A stretch of DNA of 20,552 nucleotides from CAZXFH01 sp964640055 (lineage in GTDB: Bacteria; Fidelibacterota; UBA2242; JAFGTP01). Below the pieces are notes generated by a model, which did not search any database, was not told the origin of the DNA, and worked only from the letters and a program-made list of their open reading frames with translations. Shown one piece after another: positions 1 through 7,423 of the stretch. Each line of letters begins with the position of its first letter. The first letter of the stretch is position 1. The translations under genes and the position numbers were made by a program. The DNA lies in assembly GCA_964640055.1 (NCBI GenBank), contig CAZXFH010000048.1, positions 1-20,552 on the forward strand, written 5' to 3'.

Positions 1-49
1 TAAAATGAGTATTTATGAAAGTATCTTATAGATATATATGCATTGGTGC

Positions 50-139
50 TTATATTCTGCTATCAGAGAAAGAATTACCGATTAGGTCAATATTACCGGT
101 AGAACAGTCATCAATAATGGTTAAATGCAAGATAAAAGT
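50..139 (-). pseudogene. Relic of a family 2 glycosyltransferase (GT-A nucleotide-binding motif)
   Basis: Just downstream of the GT4 gene, one minus-strand frame of about 29 codons is bounded by a TGA (140-142) and a TAA (50-52). It encodes IIDDCSTGNIDLIGNSFSDSRI, at 118 down to 53. This closely resembles the first Asp-containing motif of GT2 enzymes (hydrophobic-DDxST..., then a SFxDxRI-like stretch), normally found about 30-40 residues into the protein. No start codon or N-terminal beta strand precedes it. After the stop, a different frame (about 57 down to 1) stays open to the window edge. I infer a truncated, frameshifted GT2 gene, part of the variable sugar region. It could instead be a live gene damaged by sequencing error. 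The family assignment rests on one motif. Confidence 0.45.
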
Positions 140-175
140 TCACCACTTTCTTTTAATTTTTTCTTTGTTGTTTTG

Positions 176-1372
176 TTAATGGGAAACTGAATTTTGGTGA
201 GTTTTTTCATATATATTAAAAATGTTATAAATTTTTTTGCTTAATATATTCCATGAATATTTATTTTCAAAAATAGACCTGGCTTTTAAACCAGTATATT
301 CGGCTTCTTTGGGATGATTATAGACATACTCAATTTTACTAGCTAACTGTTGCGGTTCTTCTGGATCTACTATCCAACCACCATTTTGTAATATTTCAGG
401 AACGTCACTAACATTAGTGGAAATTATGGGTTTGGCCATGGCCATGGCATCAAATAGTTTGGCAGGCATTTGAAATTGGGAGGCCAATCGTTTTCTTTGG
501 GGAATTACAATGAGATCTGAGATTGATAGAAAGTGGGGTAAGGAGTTGAATGGCTGCGGTTGATAAATTTTAAATGAATTACTTAATAATAGTGACTTCA
601 TTTTTTTTCTTAATAAATGACAATACTCATTGTCATCCATACCAACAATGAGTAACATAAAATTTGGGTTATTAAGCCATTTAATGGCTTTTATCAGATC
701 TTCAAGACCTTTAAATGGTCGTGGGGTACCAATAAATCCGATAACATATTTATCTTCTAAGTTTCCATCTAAATATAAATTCTTTAATGCTTTTTTATTA
801 TAATTCCATGGATCTAGTTTTCTGCCATCGCGTCCATGCCAAATGACTGTTCCTCCATATATTCTTTTTAAGGATTTACCTGAAACGGTGATTTCATCAG
901 CATGTCTAATCAATTTGTTTAATAAAATTGTATAATAATTATTACGGTAATTTTTTAATGAAAAAATAAAGTCTAATATTCTTTTTGGCCATATTAATGA
1001 ATTTAAAAAATTTTTAAAGTTATCAGAAATGAATCCAGGTTCATAATCATCAATATCTAAAATCACTGGTTTCTTTGTTAAAAATTTGTATATTAGAGCA
1101 ATTCCAAAACTAGGGAATAATGGTTTACTTGCATAAATGATATCTCCGGATATTAATTTCAACATTTTTCTGATATCAAAATGACAATCTGGATATCCTT
1201 TCAATATTTGCGTCTTAAAATCACACATACCATCCAATGGTTTCCAAATTCCATCTCCGTAAGCTGGTCCTATCACTTCAATATTGAAATTATTTTGAAG
1301 CAATTTTGCCAATAACCAAGCTCTGCCAAAGCAATTATGAGAAAAGTCAGGTGTAATAATTGAAATTTTCAT
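176..1372 (-). CDS. Glycosyltransferase family 4 (GT-B fold)
   Basis: This is a predicted cytoplasmic retaining glycosyltransferase that adds a sugar to a lipid-linked polysaccharide intermediate. At 398 aa it has the usual GT4 length. The N-terminal Rossmann domain starts MKISIITPDF and carries an ILDIDDYE segment (about residues 104-111). The C-terminal nucleotide-sugar domain begins at GFIGTPRPFKGLEDLI (212-227) and includes the donor-binding stretch PAKLFDAMAMAKPII (303-317), followed by VSDVPEIL and GGWIVDP. In the EX7E position the first Glu appears to be Gln (Q301) and the second is Asp (D308), a conservative but real departure. The ATG overlaps the stop of the upstream methyltransferase by 4 nt (ATGA), so the two are translationally coupled. 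Codon use is very AT-rich compared with the export genes. Donor and acceptor cannot be told from sequence. Confidence 0.9.
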   Translation of the reverse strand: MKISIITPDFSHNCFGRAWLLAKLLQNNFNIEVIGPAYGDGIWKPLDGMCDFKTQILKGYPDCHFDIRKMLKLISGDIIYASKPLFPSFGIALIYKFLTKKPVILDIDDYEPGFISDNFKNFLNSLIWPKRILDFIFSLKNYRNNYYTILLNKLIRHADEITVSGKSLKRIYGGTVIWHGRDGRKLDPWNYNKKALKNLYLDGNLEDKYVIGFIGTPRPFKGLEDLIKAIKWLNNPNFMLLIVGMDDNEYCHLLRKKMKSLLLSNSFKIYQPQPFNSLPHFLSISDLIVIPQRKRLASQFQMPAKLFDAMAMAKPIISTNVSDVPEILQNGGWIVDPEEPQQLASKIEYVYNHPKEAEYTGLKARSIFENKYSWNILSKKIYNIFNIYEKTHQNSVSH

Positions 1373-2031
1373 TTCTTTTTTGCGATAACTATATATTGGA
1401 ATGTTAAGAATTCTCTGAAAAAGGGTAGTGCAAAAAAGGCGGCAAATTTATTATATTTGTGTGGTCTTTCAATAATTCTATAATTTCTGTTAATCTTTGT
1501 TATTTTTAATTCGGCATTTTCAATCATATCTCTAATATTTCTGAGAGTAAAAAACCTTAGATGGGTTTTGTCATGAATTCCTCTCTCTCTATATGGCCAA
1601 TACCCTCTAATCAAAAGATCTATAATAGTTGTATAATGTCTGATATTCGGGATACTCATGATTATTACACCCTCTTTTTTCAAAAATAAGTTCAATTTTT
1701 TCACTATAATCCAGGGATTTTTTAAATGTTCAAGTAAATCAGCAAAAATAATACAATCAAAATATTCGGACACAATGTGTTTTTCCAGTTTAATATTTTC
1801 AATATCCCCTATGATAACTTTGTCCAAAATATTTTGTGCAATTTCAGCCATCTTAACGTCTATTTCAATCCCTACCACCTCCGCCTTATTTTTAATTTTA
1901 ATTTGTTTACCGAGTGTACCTATACCACAACCAACATCTAAAACTTTTTTTGCCCCATCTGGGATTATATTTAGAACATCTTTTCTTTTACCGATATATG
2001 AGGGATTAAAATTATATTTATCGCTTATCAT
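1369..2031 (-). CDS. Class I SAM-dependent methyltransferase
   Basis: This is a cytoplasmic SAM-dependent methyltransferase of the Methyltransf_11/23 type. Counting from my chosen start (220 aa), motif I is LDVGCGIGTL (31-40), the acidic ribose-binding residue follows in GIEID (54-58), and FADLLEHL (96-103) and GVIIMSIPN (121-129) complete the fold. The HDKTHLRFFT stretch (153-162) is typical of methyltransferases in O-antigen and capsule clusters. I chose the ATG at 2031 because it overlaps the flippase stop as TAATG and has an AAGGG just upstream. An in-frame ATG at 2082 would add 17 residues but overlaps the flippase by 52 nt and has no ribosome site. The likely role is methylating a sugar or glycan terminus; the substrate is unknown. 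Confidence 0.85.
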   Translation of the reverse strand: MISDKYNFNPSYIGKRKDVLNIIPDGAKKVLDVGCGIGTLGKQIKIKNKAEVVGIEIDVKMAEIAQNILDKVIIGDIENIKLEKHIVSEYFDCIIFADLLEHLKNPWIIVKKLNLFLKKEGVIIMSIPNIRHYTTIIDLLIRGYWPYRERGIHDKTHLRFFTLRNIRDMIENAELKITKINRNYRIIERPHKYNKFAAFFALPFFREFLTFQYIVIAKKK

Positions 2032-3488
2032 TATGCCCTTATACCTTTTAATAAATTTATTATGCTGCTTTTTAACCCACATTTGAAGTATTTATCGATT
2101 TTGTATGTCATTATAATGTAAATACATGTTCCTAAAGAGATAGAAAGAATAAATTGAATTAAATTGATCTCAAGCCAGTATCGGAAAAGAAATAAAAAGA
2201 TACTCAATATGACAGCACCAATTGTCGGTGGTAAAAGAGGTAATATAATATTGGATAGTGTATACCTCAATGCCATTGCTAATTTTTTATTCAGGTAAAA
2301 CACTACAAGAAAATTTGGAATAGCTACTGCTACAGATGTCCCTAAAATACCCCAATTGCTCGTCAAGGGATAAATCAAGACACAAAGGATTACCAGTTGA
2401 ATACCTGATACAAATGTAATTGTTTTCGGTTTTCCCATTCCCTGAAAAATTGGTCCGAACGTAGCGTTTAAAGATCTCGTTATGCCAAATATGCATAAAA
2501 CTTTTAATGTAGGTATAATTGGCATCCATTTTTCACCTAAAAATATTTTAGTAAAATCAGGAGCTAGAATAAAAATCATCACAGCTATTGGAAATGACAA
2601 AGAGGCGGTTAGTTGTAAAACTCTTAAGTGGCTTTCTTTTAACCATGGTAAATTTTTATGCATCTTAGAATAAGCAGGGAATATAACTTTAGAAATCATA
2701 TGCGTTATTTCTGTAACTGGCATATTTGATATCCGATAAGCCATTTGATAGAAGCCAAGCATTGTAATCCCTAGAAATTTCCCCAGAAAAGCATCATCCC
2801 CCTGAGTTAATAAGAAAATGATTATACTGGAACCAAATATCCATTTACCAAAAGTAAACAGTTCTTGAGCCTTATTTTTATCCAGGGTGAATTTCGGTCG
2901 ATAGGGATGAATCATATATCCGGTAATTAAACCGGAAACACCGCCCATTAATTGACCGATTACCAAAGCCCATACACTTCGAAGCAGATATGCAAGAATA
3001 ACAACAGTAATAAACTCGATGATTGCAGCGATAAATTGTAAAATGAATTGTTTGTTGAATTCGATCTCTTTTTGAAAATAGACCGTCCCTATATTTGAAA
3101 AACCACGTAAGATTATGGTCAAGCCAATAATCCGAATAAAAAAGCTAACCGGGGGACTCTCAAAGAATTTGGCAATTAGCGGTGCCGAGAAAAATAATAT
3201 AACGTATAAAATTAGACCTCTAATAACCAGGACGGTCCAGGCGGTATCCAGATAGCCTTTAATATCTTTATTTTTTTGGACTAGGGCTGCGTGAAAACCG
3301 GTTTGAGAAAAGACTTCCAATGTCGATAAAGTAAGCAGGAGTATACCAAACAGCCCAAAGTCTTTGGGACTGAGTAACCGGGCAATAATGATTAAGCGGA
3401 TAAATCCCAGGGAACGTTCAAAAATCCGGATTGCAAATACCCAAAAACCACCTTTAAGTACCTTTTGGGATAAAGACGCTTCAGTCAA
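2031..3488 (-). CDS. Wzx/WzxC-type polysaccharide flippase (MOP superfamily)
   Basis: This is a predicted inner-membrane flippase that moves lipid-linked polysaccharide repeat units to the periplasmic face. The 485-aa protein is hydrophobic throughout, with roughly 12-14 membrane helices. It opens with the hallmark of the Polysacc_synt_3/WzxC family: an amphipathic SLSQKVLKGGFWVFAIRI helix, then IIIARLLSPKDFGLFGI (about 54-70). The start is a TTG with an in-frame TAA directly upstream, so no longer form exists; no clear Shine-Dalgarno is visible. It is the first gene after a 147-bp gap holding a JUMPstart/ops-like element, and its stop overlaps the next ATG (TAATG). Its 5' half is closer in composition to the export genes than its AT-rich 3' half. 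A flippase in the same operon as an O-antigen ligase/polymerase and a Wzc points to a Wzx/Wzy-dependent pathway. Confidence 0.9.
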   Translation of the reverse strand: MTEASLSQKVLKGGFWVFAIRIFERSLGFIRLIIIARLLSPKDFGLFGILLLTLSTLEVFSQTGFHAALVQKNKDIKGYLDTAWTVLVIRGLILYVILFFSAPLIAKFFESPPVSFFIRIIGLTIILRGFSNIGTVYFQKEIEFNKQFILQFIAAIIEFITVVILAYLLRSVWALVIGQLMGGVSGLITGYMIHPYRPKFTLDKNKAQELFTFGKWIFGSSIIIFLLTQGDDAFLGKFLGITMLGFYQMAYRISNMPVTEITHMISKVIFPAYSKMHKNLPWLKESHLRVLQLTASLSFPIAVMIFILAPDFTKIFLGEKWMPIIPTLKVLCIFGITRSLNATFGPIFQGMGKPKTITFVSGIQLVILCVLIYPLTSNWGILGTSVAVAIPNFLVVFYLNKKLAMALRYTLSNIILPLLPPTIGAVILSIFLFLFRYWLEINLIQFILSISLGTCIYIIMTYKIDKYFKCGLKSSIINLLKGIRA

Positions 3489-3536
3489 TTATAACAAGAA
3501 TTCCAAATTTATTTTTTATGAAATTCATAATATCTA

Positions 3537-3579
3537 CTCATGGCTTCGCCACCGTCACTCCCATGGGGCTAAGTAACTG
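3537..3579 (-). promoter_or_regulatory. JUMPstart/ops-like leader element upstream of the flippase
   Basis: On the minus strand the leader reads CAGTTACTTAGCCCCATGGG (3579 down to 3560), then AGTGACGGTGGCGAAGCCA, ending 52 nt before the flippase TTG. It contains a palindrome (CCCATGGG) and a small hairpin, TGGC-GAA-GCCA (3551-3541). The core GACGGTGGCGAAG resembles the ops element GGCGGTAGCGTG. The order CAG...TTAGCC...GGG...CGGTRGC resembles the JUMPstart element found before polysaccharide operons, where RfaH-type NusG paralogs are recruited. The resemblance was judged by eye. No NusG paralog is encoded in this window, so the function is inference; a riboswitch or other cis-element is possible. 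Confidence 0.45.
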
Positions 3580-3635
3580 TGGGCCGGTTATCTGCTTCAA
3601 TATTAACGATTTTCCTCAGAAAATCACGGTATTTT

Positions 3636-4766
3636 TTATTTCACCAAATTTGCACTTAATTCCTGAATGATTGAAGACAGTTGTTGGGGCAGGCGGTGGT
3701 GTCGGGCATATTCCGGGGACAAGTCTGCCAGAATATCGTCCCAGCTGGCTTTACCATTGATTGATCCGAGGATATCACGGATGCGTTTGCCTTTTACGTT
3801 CAGTTGGGGAATATATTCTTTACTGGCGCGCAACAAGGCGGATAAAGGCAGGATATTGGCTTTGAACGTGTTTTGTTCCTGTTCCAGCCGGTTGCTACCC
3901 AGATACCATTTATAATCGACCTGCCGGGAGTGTTTTGAGATCGTGGCAACAAGCTGCACTTCAATCTCTTCACTCTGCTCTACTTGCACTGGTTTTTGGA
4001 AAGGGAAATAGAGTTGTCCCCAGGTATTATCCGGTTGTTCCGGGGAGTTGGAAAAGAAAATATTGGGGGTAAACCAGCAGTCCCACCAGCCCAGCAGACC
4101 ATGGATAATACCGGACTGTTCTGTTTTTATTTTGGTTTGAAAATTAAAGCTAAATTTGTTATCCCGGGATAAATCAATTTTCTTGATCAATTGCGGCGCT
4201 GCCAGGATTGTCTTGGGATGATCACCAGCATAGTGAGGCTGATTGAAAACCAACTGGGTCGTGTAATCCCAATTGATTCCATACAAATGCTCCTTATTTT
4301 TATGCCATAAATGAATAGAGTTGAATAATGGTTCAGATTGCACTGGCGCCATTTTGATCAGAATCTTATTGGGTATAAATCTGCCTCCTTTTTTTAGGAA
4401 ACGTTCCTGCGCATCGCTGATCACGGTGTCCAAACTCCTGTAAAAAAACAGGGGAGCATAGTCTTCCATGATAATATAATCCACTTTTTCCGGCAGAGCT
4501 ATATCCAGGGAATTGCCATGAATAAAATTGATTTTATGGGACAGTTTATTTCGTTTGGCGATTTCCTTTCCGACGTAGAAAATATCATCTCTTTCGAGCG
4601 CATATACGGATTTGGCACCGGCCTGGACAGCGAAGAAGGAGTAGGTTCCCAGCGCGGATCCGATTTCAGCGACGGTCTTGTTTTTATCCACGAGCTCCTC
4701 AATCGCCTGTTTAAATGCGTTGATACGACGATGATCATCGAGTAGTTTTCGGAAAGTCGTTATCAT
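3636..4766 (-). CDS. PRMT-like methyltransferase with C-terminal PqqD-like domain
   Basis: The 376-aa protein has the layout of protein arginine methyltransferases. The N-terminal D10-D11-H-R-R is followed by a SAM domain with motif I AEIGSALGTYSFFAVQAGAK (33-52) and acidic E58. Next come a loop MEDYAPLFFYRSL (100-112), RFLKKGGRFIPNK (122-134), and a beta-barrel-like half (about 135-275) with GLLGWWDCWF and NTWGQLYFPF. Two catalytic features differ from true PRMTs: the second Glu of the double-E loop is Arg110, and the THW loop reads NTW. Residues about 312-372 (YIPQLNVKGKRIRDILGSI, then SWDDILADLSPEYA) look like a PqqD-type winged helix. The ATG overlaps the kinase stop (ATGA) and has a GAGGAAG ribosome site. 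It may modify a peptide or protein presented by PqqD-like domains; arginine methylation is doubtful. Confidence 0.75.
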   Translation of the reverse strand: MITTFRKLLDDHRRINAFKQAIEELVDKNKTVAEIGSALGTYSFFAVQAGAKSVYALERDDIFYVGKEIAKRNKLSHKINFIHGNSLDIALPEKVDYIIMEDYAPLFFYRSLDTVISDAQERFLKKGGRFIPNKILIKMAPVQSEPLFNSIHLWHKNKEHLYGINWDYTTQLVFNQPHYAGDHPKTILAAPQLIKKIDLSRDNKFSFNFQTKIKTEQSGIIHGLLGWWDCWFTPNIFFSNSPEQPDNTWGQLYFPFQKPVQVEQSEEIEVQLVATISKHSRQVDYKWYLGSNRLEQEQNTFKANILPLSALLRASKEYIPQLNVKGKRIRDILGSINGKASWDDILADLSPEYARHHRLPQQLSSIIQELSANLVK

Positions 4767-5620
4767 ATCTTCCTCATAATTTCGTTTAGTTTCGCAATCA
4801 AATAATGGGTTTGTGGAGCCGATAACGCGAGCGGGTGACTCAGTTTTAATTCATAGCAGGGGATTTGCTGGATTATTTTTCCCATTACGGAGAGTAAATT
4901 ATTTTTAAACTGATTGGGATTGAATAAGAGTGGCATTAATTTATTAAAAGCATGCTGTTCACCGATCGGCTGGAATGAAGTACCATTATCATTTTTGGAT
5001 AAATAGAATATGGCTTTAAGACCCGCTTTATTGCAGGCTTCCAGTTTACCGAAACAGGTGGGGTTGATAAATTTCGCTGCCACTTGCCCCAGATCAGGTT
5101 TATCAACCAGCAGGGTTTTTAAATCGGAAAAATGATTGATGTAGGGGAAAAGGTGCTCTTTGACGATCAGATTTCGGGGAAAGGGATATAGTTCCATCCT
5201 GATCGGATCCAGCAGACCGACTTCATCGGACAGGAAACGGAATCCCTCGCGCATGAGCAGGATTGACAAGCTGGTTTTACCACTTCCCCCAGCACCTAAG
5301 AATAGCATTCCCTGGTTAGCTTGGACCAGGCTGGCGGCATGAAATTGTAAAAGACGATTATTCAACCTGATGAGATCGTCGACAACCTGCCATTCCAGAT
5401 TATATAGTATTTCTGCCAGCCTATTTTGATAATGAATTTCTTGATTATTTTTAAAAAGAGTGTAGCGATTGTCTTGTTCGGTTATTTTATAATGGATTGC
5501 TTCCGGTTTAAGGCTTTTCCGGATAATACTGCTGAAAACGGTTTGTTGAATATAATTTTTAATGGCGGCAGGTGCCTCGATCGAAACACAAGCATTACGC
5601 AGTGATATTTTATATGTCAT
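4763..5620 (-). CDS. HPr kinase/phosphorylase-like P-loop kinase
   Basis: This 285-aa protein is related to the C-terminal kinase domain of HprK. It has LQFHAAS (91-97), a Walker A GAGGSGKTS (109-117), FLSDEVGLL (129-137), which matches the acidic pair after the P-loop in HprK-like enzymes, and PFPRN (146-150). The first 80 residues are not the DRTGG-type N-terminal domain of HprK. Stand-alone relatives of this kind are known next to PqqD-like proteins in lasso-peptide, ScmC and exosortase/EPS loci, where some phosphorylate peptides. It lies between a PqqD-like gene (61-nt gap) and the PRMT-like gene (4-nt overlap), so the three probably act together. No HPr or PTS gene is present here, so classical carbon-catabolite control is unlikely. 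The substrate is unknown. Confidence 0.8.
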   Translation of the reverse strand: MTYKISLRNACVSIEAPAAIKNYIQQTVFSSIIRKSLKPEAIHYKITEQDNRYTLFKNNQEIHYQNRLAEILYNLEWQVVDDLIRLNNRLLQFHAASLVQANQGMLFLGAGGSGKTSLSILLMREGFRFLSDEVGLLDPIRMELYPFPRNLIVKEHLFPYINHFSDLKTLLVDKPDLGQVAAKFINPTCFGKLEACNKAGLKAIFYLSKNDNGTSFQPIGEQHAFNKLMPLLFNPNQFKNNLLSVMGKIIQQIPCYELKLSHPLALSAPQTHYLIAKLNEIMRKI

Positions 5621-5681
5621 TAGCCACTGGTTAATATGATAGATAGTTAGCGGTTATGAGAATAAAGATATTTAAAAATTA

Positions 5682-5987
5682 TCAATGATCGCTGTCAGAT
5701 TGATCGTTTGGCTTCAGGATATTGATTTCTGCAAATTTGCCAACGGTTTTTTTCACTTCTACAAGAGGATCAGCCTCTAATTTTTTGAAATCTTTTTTAA
5801 TTTGAACGCTGATGTTTTCAAGCGTATGTGCGCCATCACATAAGGACCAGATATAAGCGGCTGTATTGTTCAGTGAGTGAACTTTTTCCTCTGCCGGTAC
5901 ATAGATGATCCCTCCGTCTGCAAGGGGCTTAAAAAGTATTTCTGCTTTTTTTTGGGGTTTGTATGTGCGTGAGAAATTATTGACCAT
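5682..5987 (-). CDS. PqqD-family peptide-binding protein
   Basis: This is a 101-aa stand-alone PqqD-like winged-helix protein. The diagnostic stretch is YVPAEEKVHSLNNTAAYIWS (29-48) followed by LCDGAHTLENISVQIKKDF (49-67), then a helix ending in NILKP. Members of this family act as RiPP recognition elements that bind a leader peptide and hand it to a modifying enzyme; relatives also occur in polysaccharide loci with HprK-like kinases, where their role is unclear. The ATG sits 2 nt after the ligase stop, with the ribosome site GGAGC inside the end of the ligase gene, so the two are coupled. The C-terminus is acidic (DQSDSDH). It is not evidence for PQQ synthesis: no pqqA, B, C or E is present in this window. 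Confidence 0.85.
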   Translation of the reverse strand: MVNNFSRTYKPQKKAEILFKPLADGGIIYVPAEEKVHSLNNTAAYIWSLCDGAHTLENISVQIKKDFKKLEADPLVEVKKTVGKFAEINILKPNDQSDSDH

Positions 5988-5989
5988 AT

Positions 5990-7417
5990 TTATATTGCTC
6001 CTAATTTTACCTCTGCGCCTTTGGCTTCAATTTCTGCCAGTTTTTCCTTTTCCCGTTTTTCGATTTCCGGAATGCTCATCACCAGCCCGCAGATCAGCCA
6101 GTAGGGTTCCATGATGCGGATAATGATAAAGGTATTGGCACCGATCCCATGGGCCATCATACCAATGGTGGCAATGAAAAAGCCCCGCCCCAGGGCTTTG
6201 AAGAAGGGGATTTTGGCCCCCCGGTAGATTTCACGGGATTTGGTCAAAATCGTGTATAACAAGTAGAAAAAGGCCAGTAACCCCAGAAATCCGGTTTCAA
6301 TTAGAGTCCGAATAAATTGAGCATCCAGAAAACGCCAGCCGGTTACTCCATATCCCAGGATAGGATGCTTGGGGATATCTTCAAATGCAGCTTCCCAGCT
6401 GCGAATGCGTTCGGATGCAGAAGGATCGATGTAGATCCCTCCCATGACTTTTTCTTGGAGGGTAAAATCATGTCCCCGGCCTTTTTCAAAGGTATATTTT
6501 ACCCGTTCAATGACCGAATCCGGCATCAGAAAAGGAGCTAACGTAAGCATTACGATAGAAAAAGCAATTACGATCCAGCGGGTCTCACTGATGAACATAT
6601 AGCCGATAATGACCGGAATGGTCGCCAGCCAAGAGCCTCTGGAGTTGGTTAGCAACAATGGAATCACGGACATGGCCGTTACCACCAGGAGAGTCCGCTT
6701 CATCCAGCGTTGTTCAATAATGCCCGGGGTCAGGATGACACTTAGGTTAACCGAAATGATCAGCAGCAGGTACCCGCCTAGGGTATTGGGTTCACCACTC
6801 TCACCTTCGAAGGGCGCTGTTAGGCGCTCCCCGCTGGGGATTTGTGAATAGGCGATTAAAGTAACGATCACATAAGTAAAAATAATGGCTTTGTAGTAAT
6901 TTTCGATCTGTTTTTTTGTGGTAACATGATTGACGACCATAAAATAAAGCAGGAAATATTCTATGTACTTTACCACAAAGAAAAAACCTGAGGCATAACC
7001 CACATCGCCGCGGATCATACCGGCGCCGGTTGCGATGATACAAATAAAGCTGTATAGCGCGATGGGAACGTTTAAAGGGGTCTTACGAAATAAACCCAGT
7101 TCCTGGTTGTATGCCATTTTGACAAGCCAGGTGAAGACCAGTACGGTCAGTAAAATATCGTCAATCCGGATGGTGACTCCTTCCCCCTGCGTTCCCCGTG
7201 CGCCGATCTCCGGCGAGAACAACATGGAAAAGATGAGTATGTAGATGCCCCAGTCTGTATTCAGTAGCGTTAATATCAATACAATAAAGCCCAGCATGGC
7301 CCCAATGGCATAGACAATCGATACTTTGGTCAAGATCAGGGCAAAGAAAATGGACAGGGGGATGATGGCCACCATGACCATGATCTCAGCCGGCGTATGG
7401 GCAATTTTAGTCGACAA
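5990..7417 (-). CDS. O-antigen ligase/polymerase-family membrane protein (Wzy_C)
   Basis: This is a 475-aa polytopic inner-membrane protein with about 11-12 hydrophobic segments. Family marks are LLTNSRGSWLATIPVII (255-271) and the large periplasmic loop with SASERIRSWEAAF (333-345) and HPILGYGVTGWR (351-362), followed by ETGFLGLLAFFYLL. The Arg in SRG and the H(P)xxGxG loop are conserved in WaaL ligases and Wzy polymerases. It would either polymerise flipped repeat units or transfer the polymer to an acceptor; next to Wzc and Wza, polymerase is at least as likely as ligase. The longest frame starts at a TTG without an obvious ribosome site; the ATG at 7381 (residue 13) is a reasonable alternative. 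The C-terminal tail is rich in Glu and Lys. Confidence 0.85.
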   Translation of the reverse strand: MSTKIAHTPAEIMVMVAIIPLSIFFALILTKVSIVYAIGAMLGFIVLILTLLNTDWGIYILIFSMLFSPEIGARGTQGEGVTIRIDDILLTVLVFTWLVKMAYNQELGLFRKTPLNVPIALYSFICIIATGAGMIRGDVGYASGFFFVVKYIEYFLLYFMVVNHVTTKKQIENYYKAIIFTYVIVTLIAYSQIPSGERLTAPFEGESGEPNTLGGYLLLIISVNLSVILTPGIIEQRWMKRTLLVVTAMSVIPLLLTNSRGSWLATIPVIIGYMFISETRWIVIAFSIVMLTLAPFLMPDSVIERVKYTFEKGRGHDFTLQEKVMGGIYIDPSASERIRSWEAAFEDIPKHPILGYGVTGWRFLDAQFIRTLIETGFLGLLAFFYLLYTILTKSREIYRGAKIPFFKALGRGFFIATIGMMAHGIGANTFIIIRIMEPYWLICGLVMSIPEIEKREKEKLAEIEAKGAEVKLGAI

Positions 7418-7423
7418 TGATGA

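Noticed and set aside
3485..3492. TATAAT directly before the flippase TTG start as a -10 box
   Set aside because: It overlaps the start codon, so it could not serve this gene except as a much shortened transcript, and no -35 is seen at the right distance.
3537..3566. Two micro-ORFs (MGVTVAKP and MSRYYEFHKK) in the leader of the flippase
   Set aside because: They are only 8 and 10 codons, have no ribosome site and overlap the ops-like element; chance frames are the simpler explanation.
3537..3579. Cyclic-di-GMP (GEMM) or fluoride riboswitch in the flippase leader
   Set aside because: The conserved cores of these classes are not present; the match to an ops/JUMPstart layout is better.
5682..5987. 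PQQ cofactor biosynthesis
   Set aside because: Only a PqqD-like protein is present; there is no pqqA precursor, PqqB, PqqC or PqqE in the window, and the radical SAM protein lies separately upstream and is not recognisable as PqqE.
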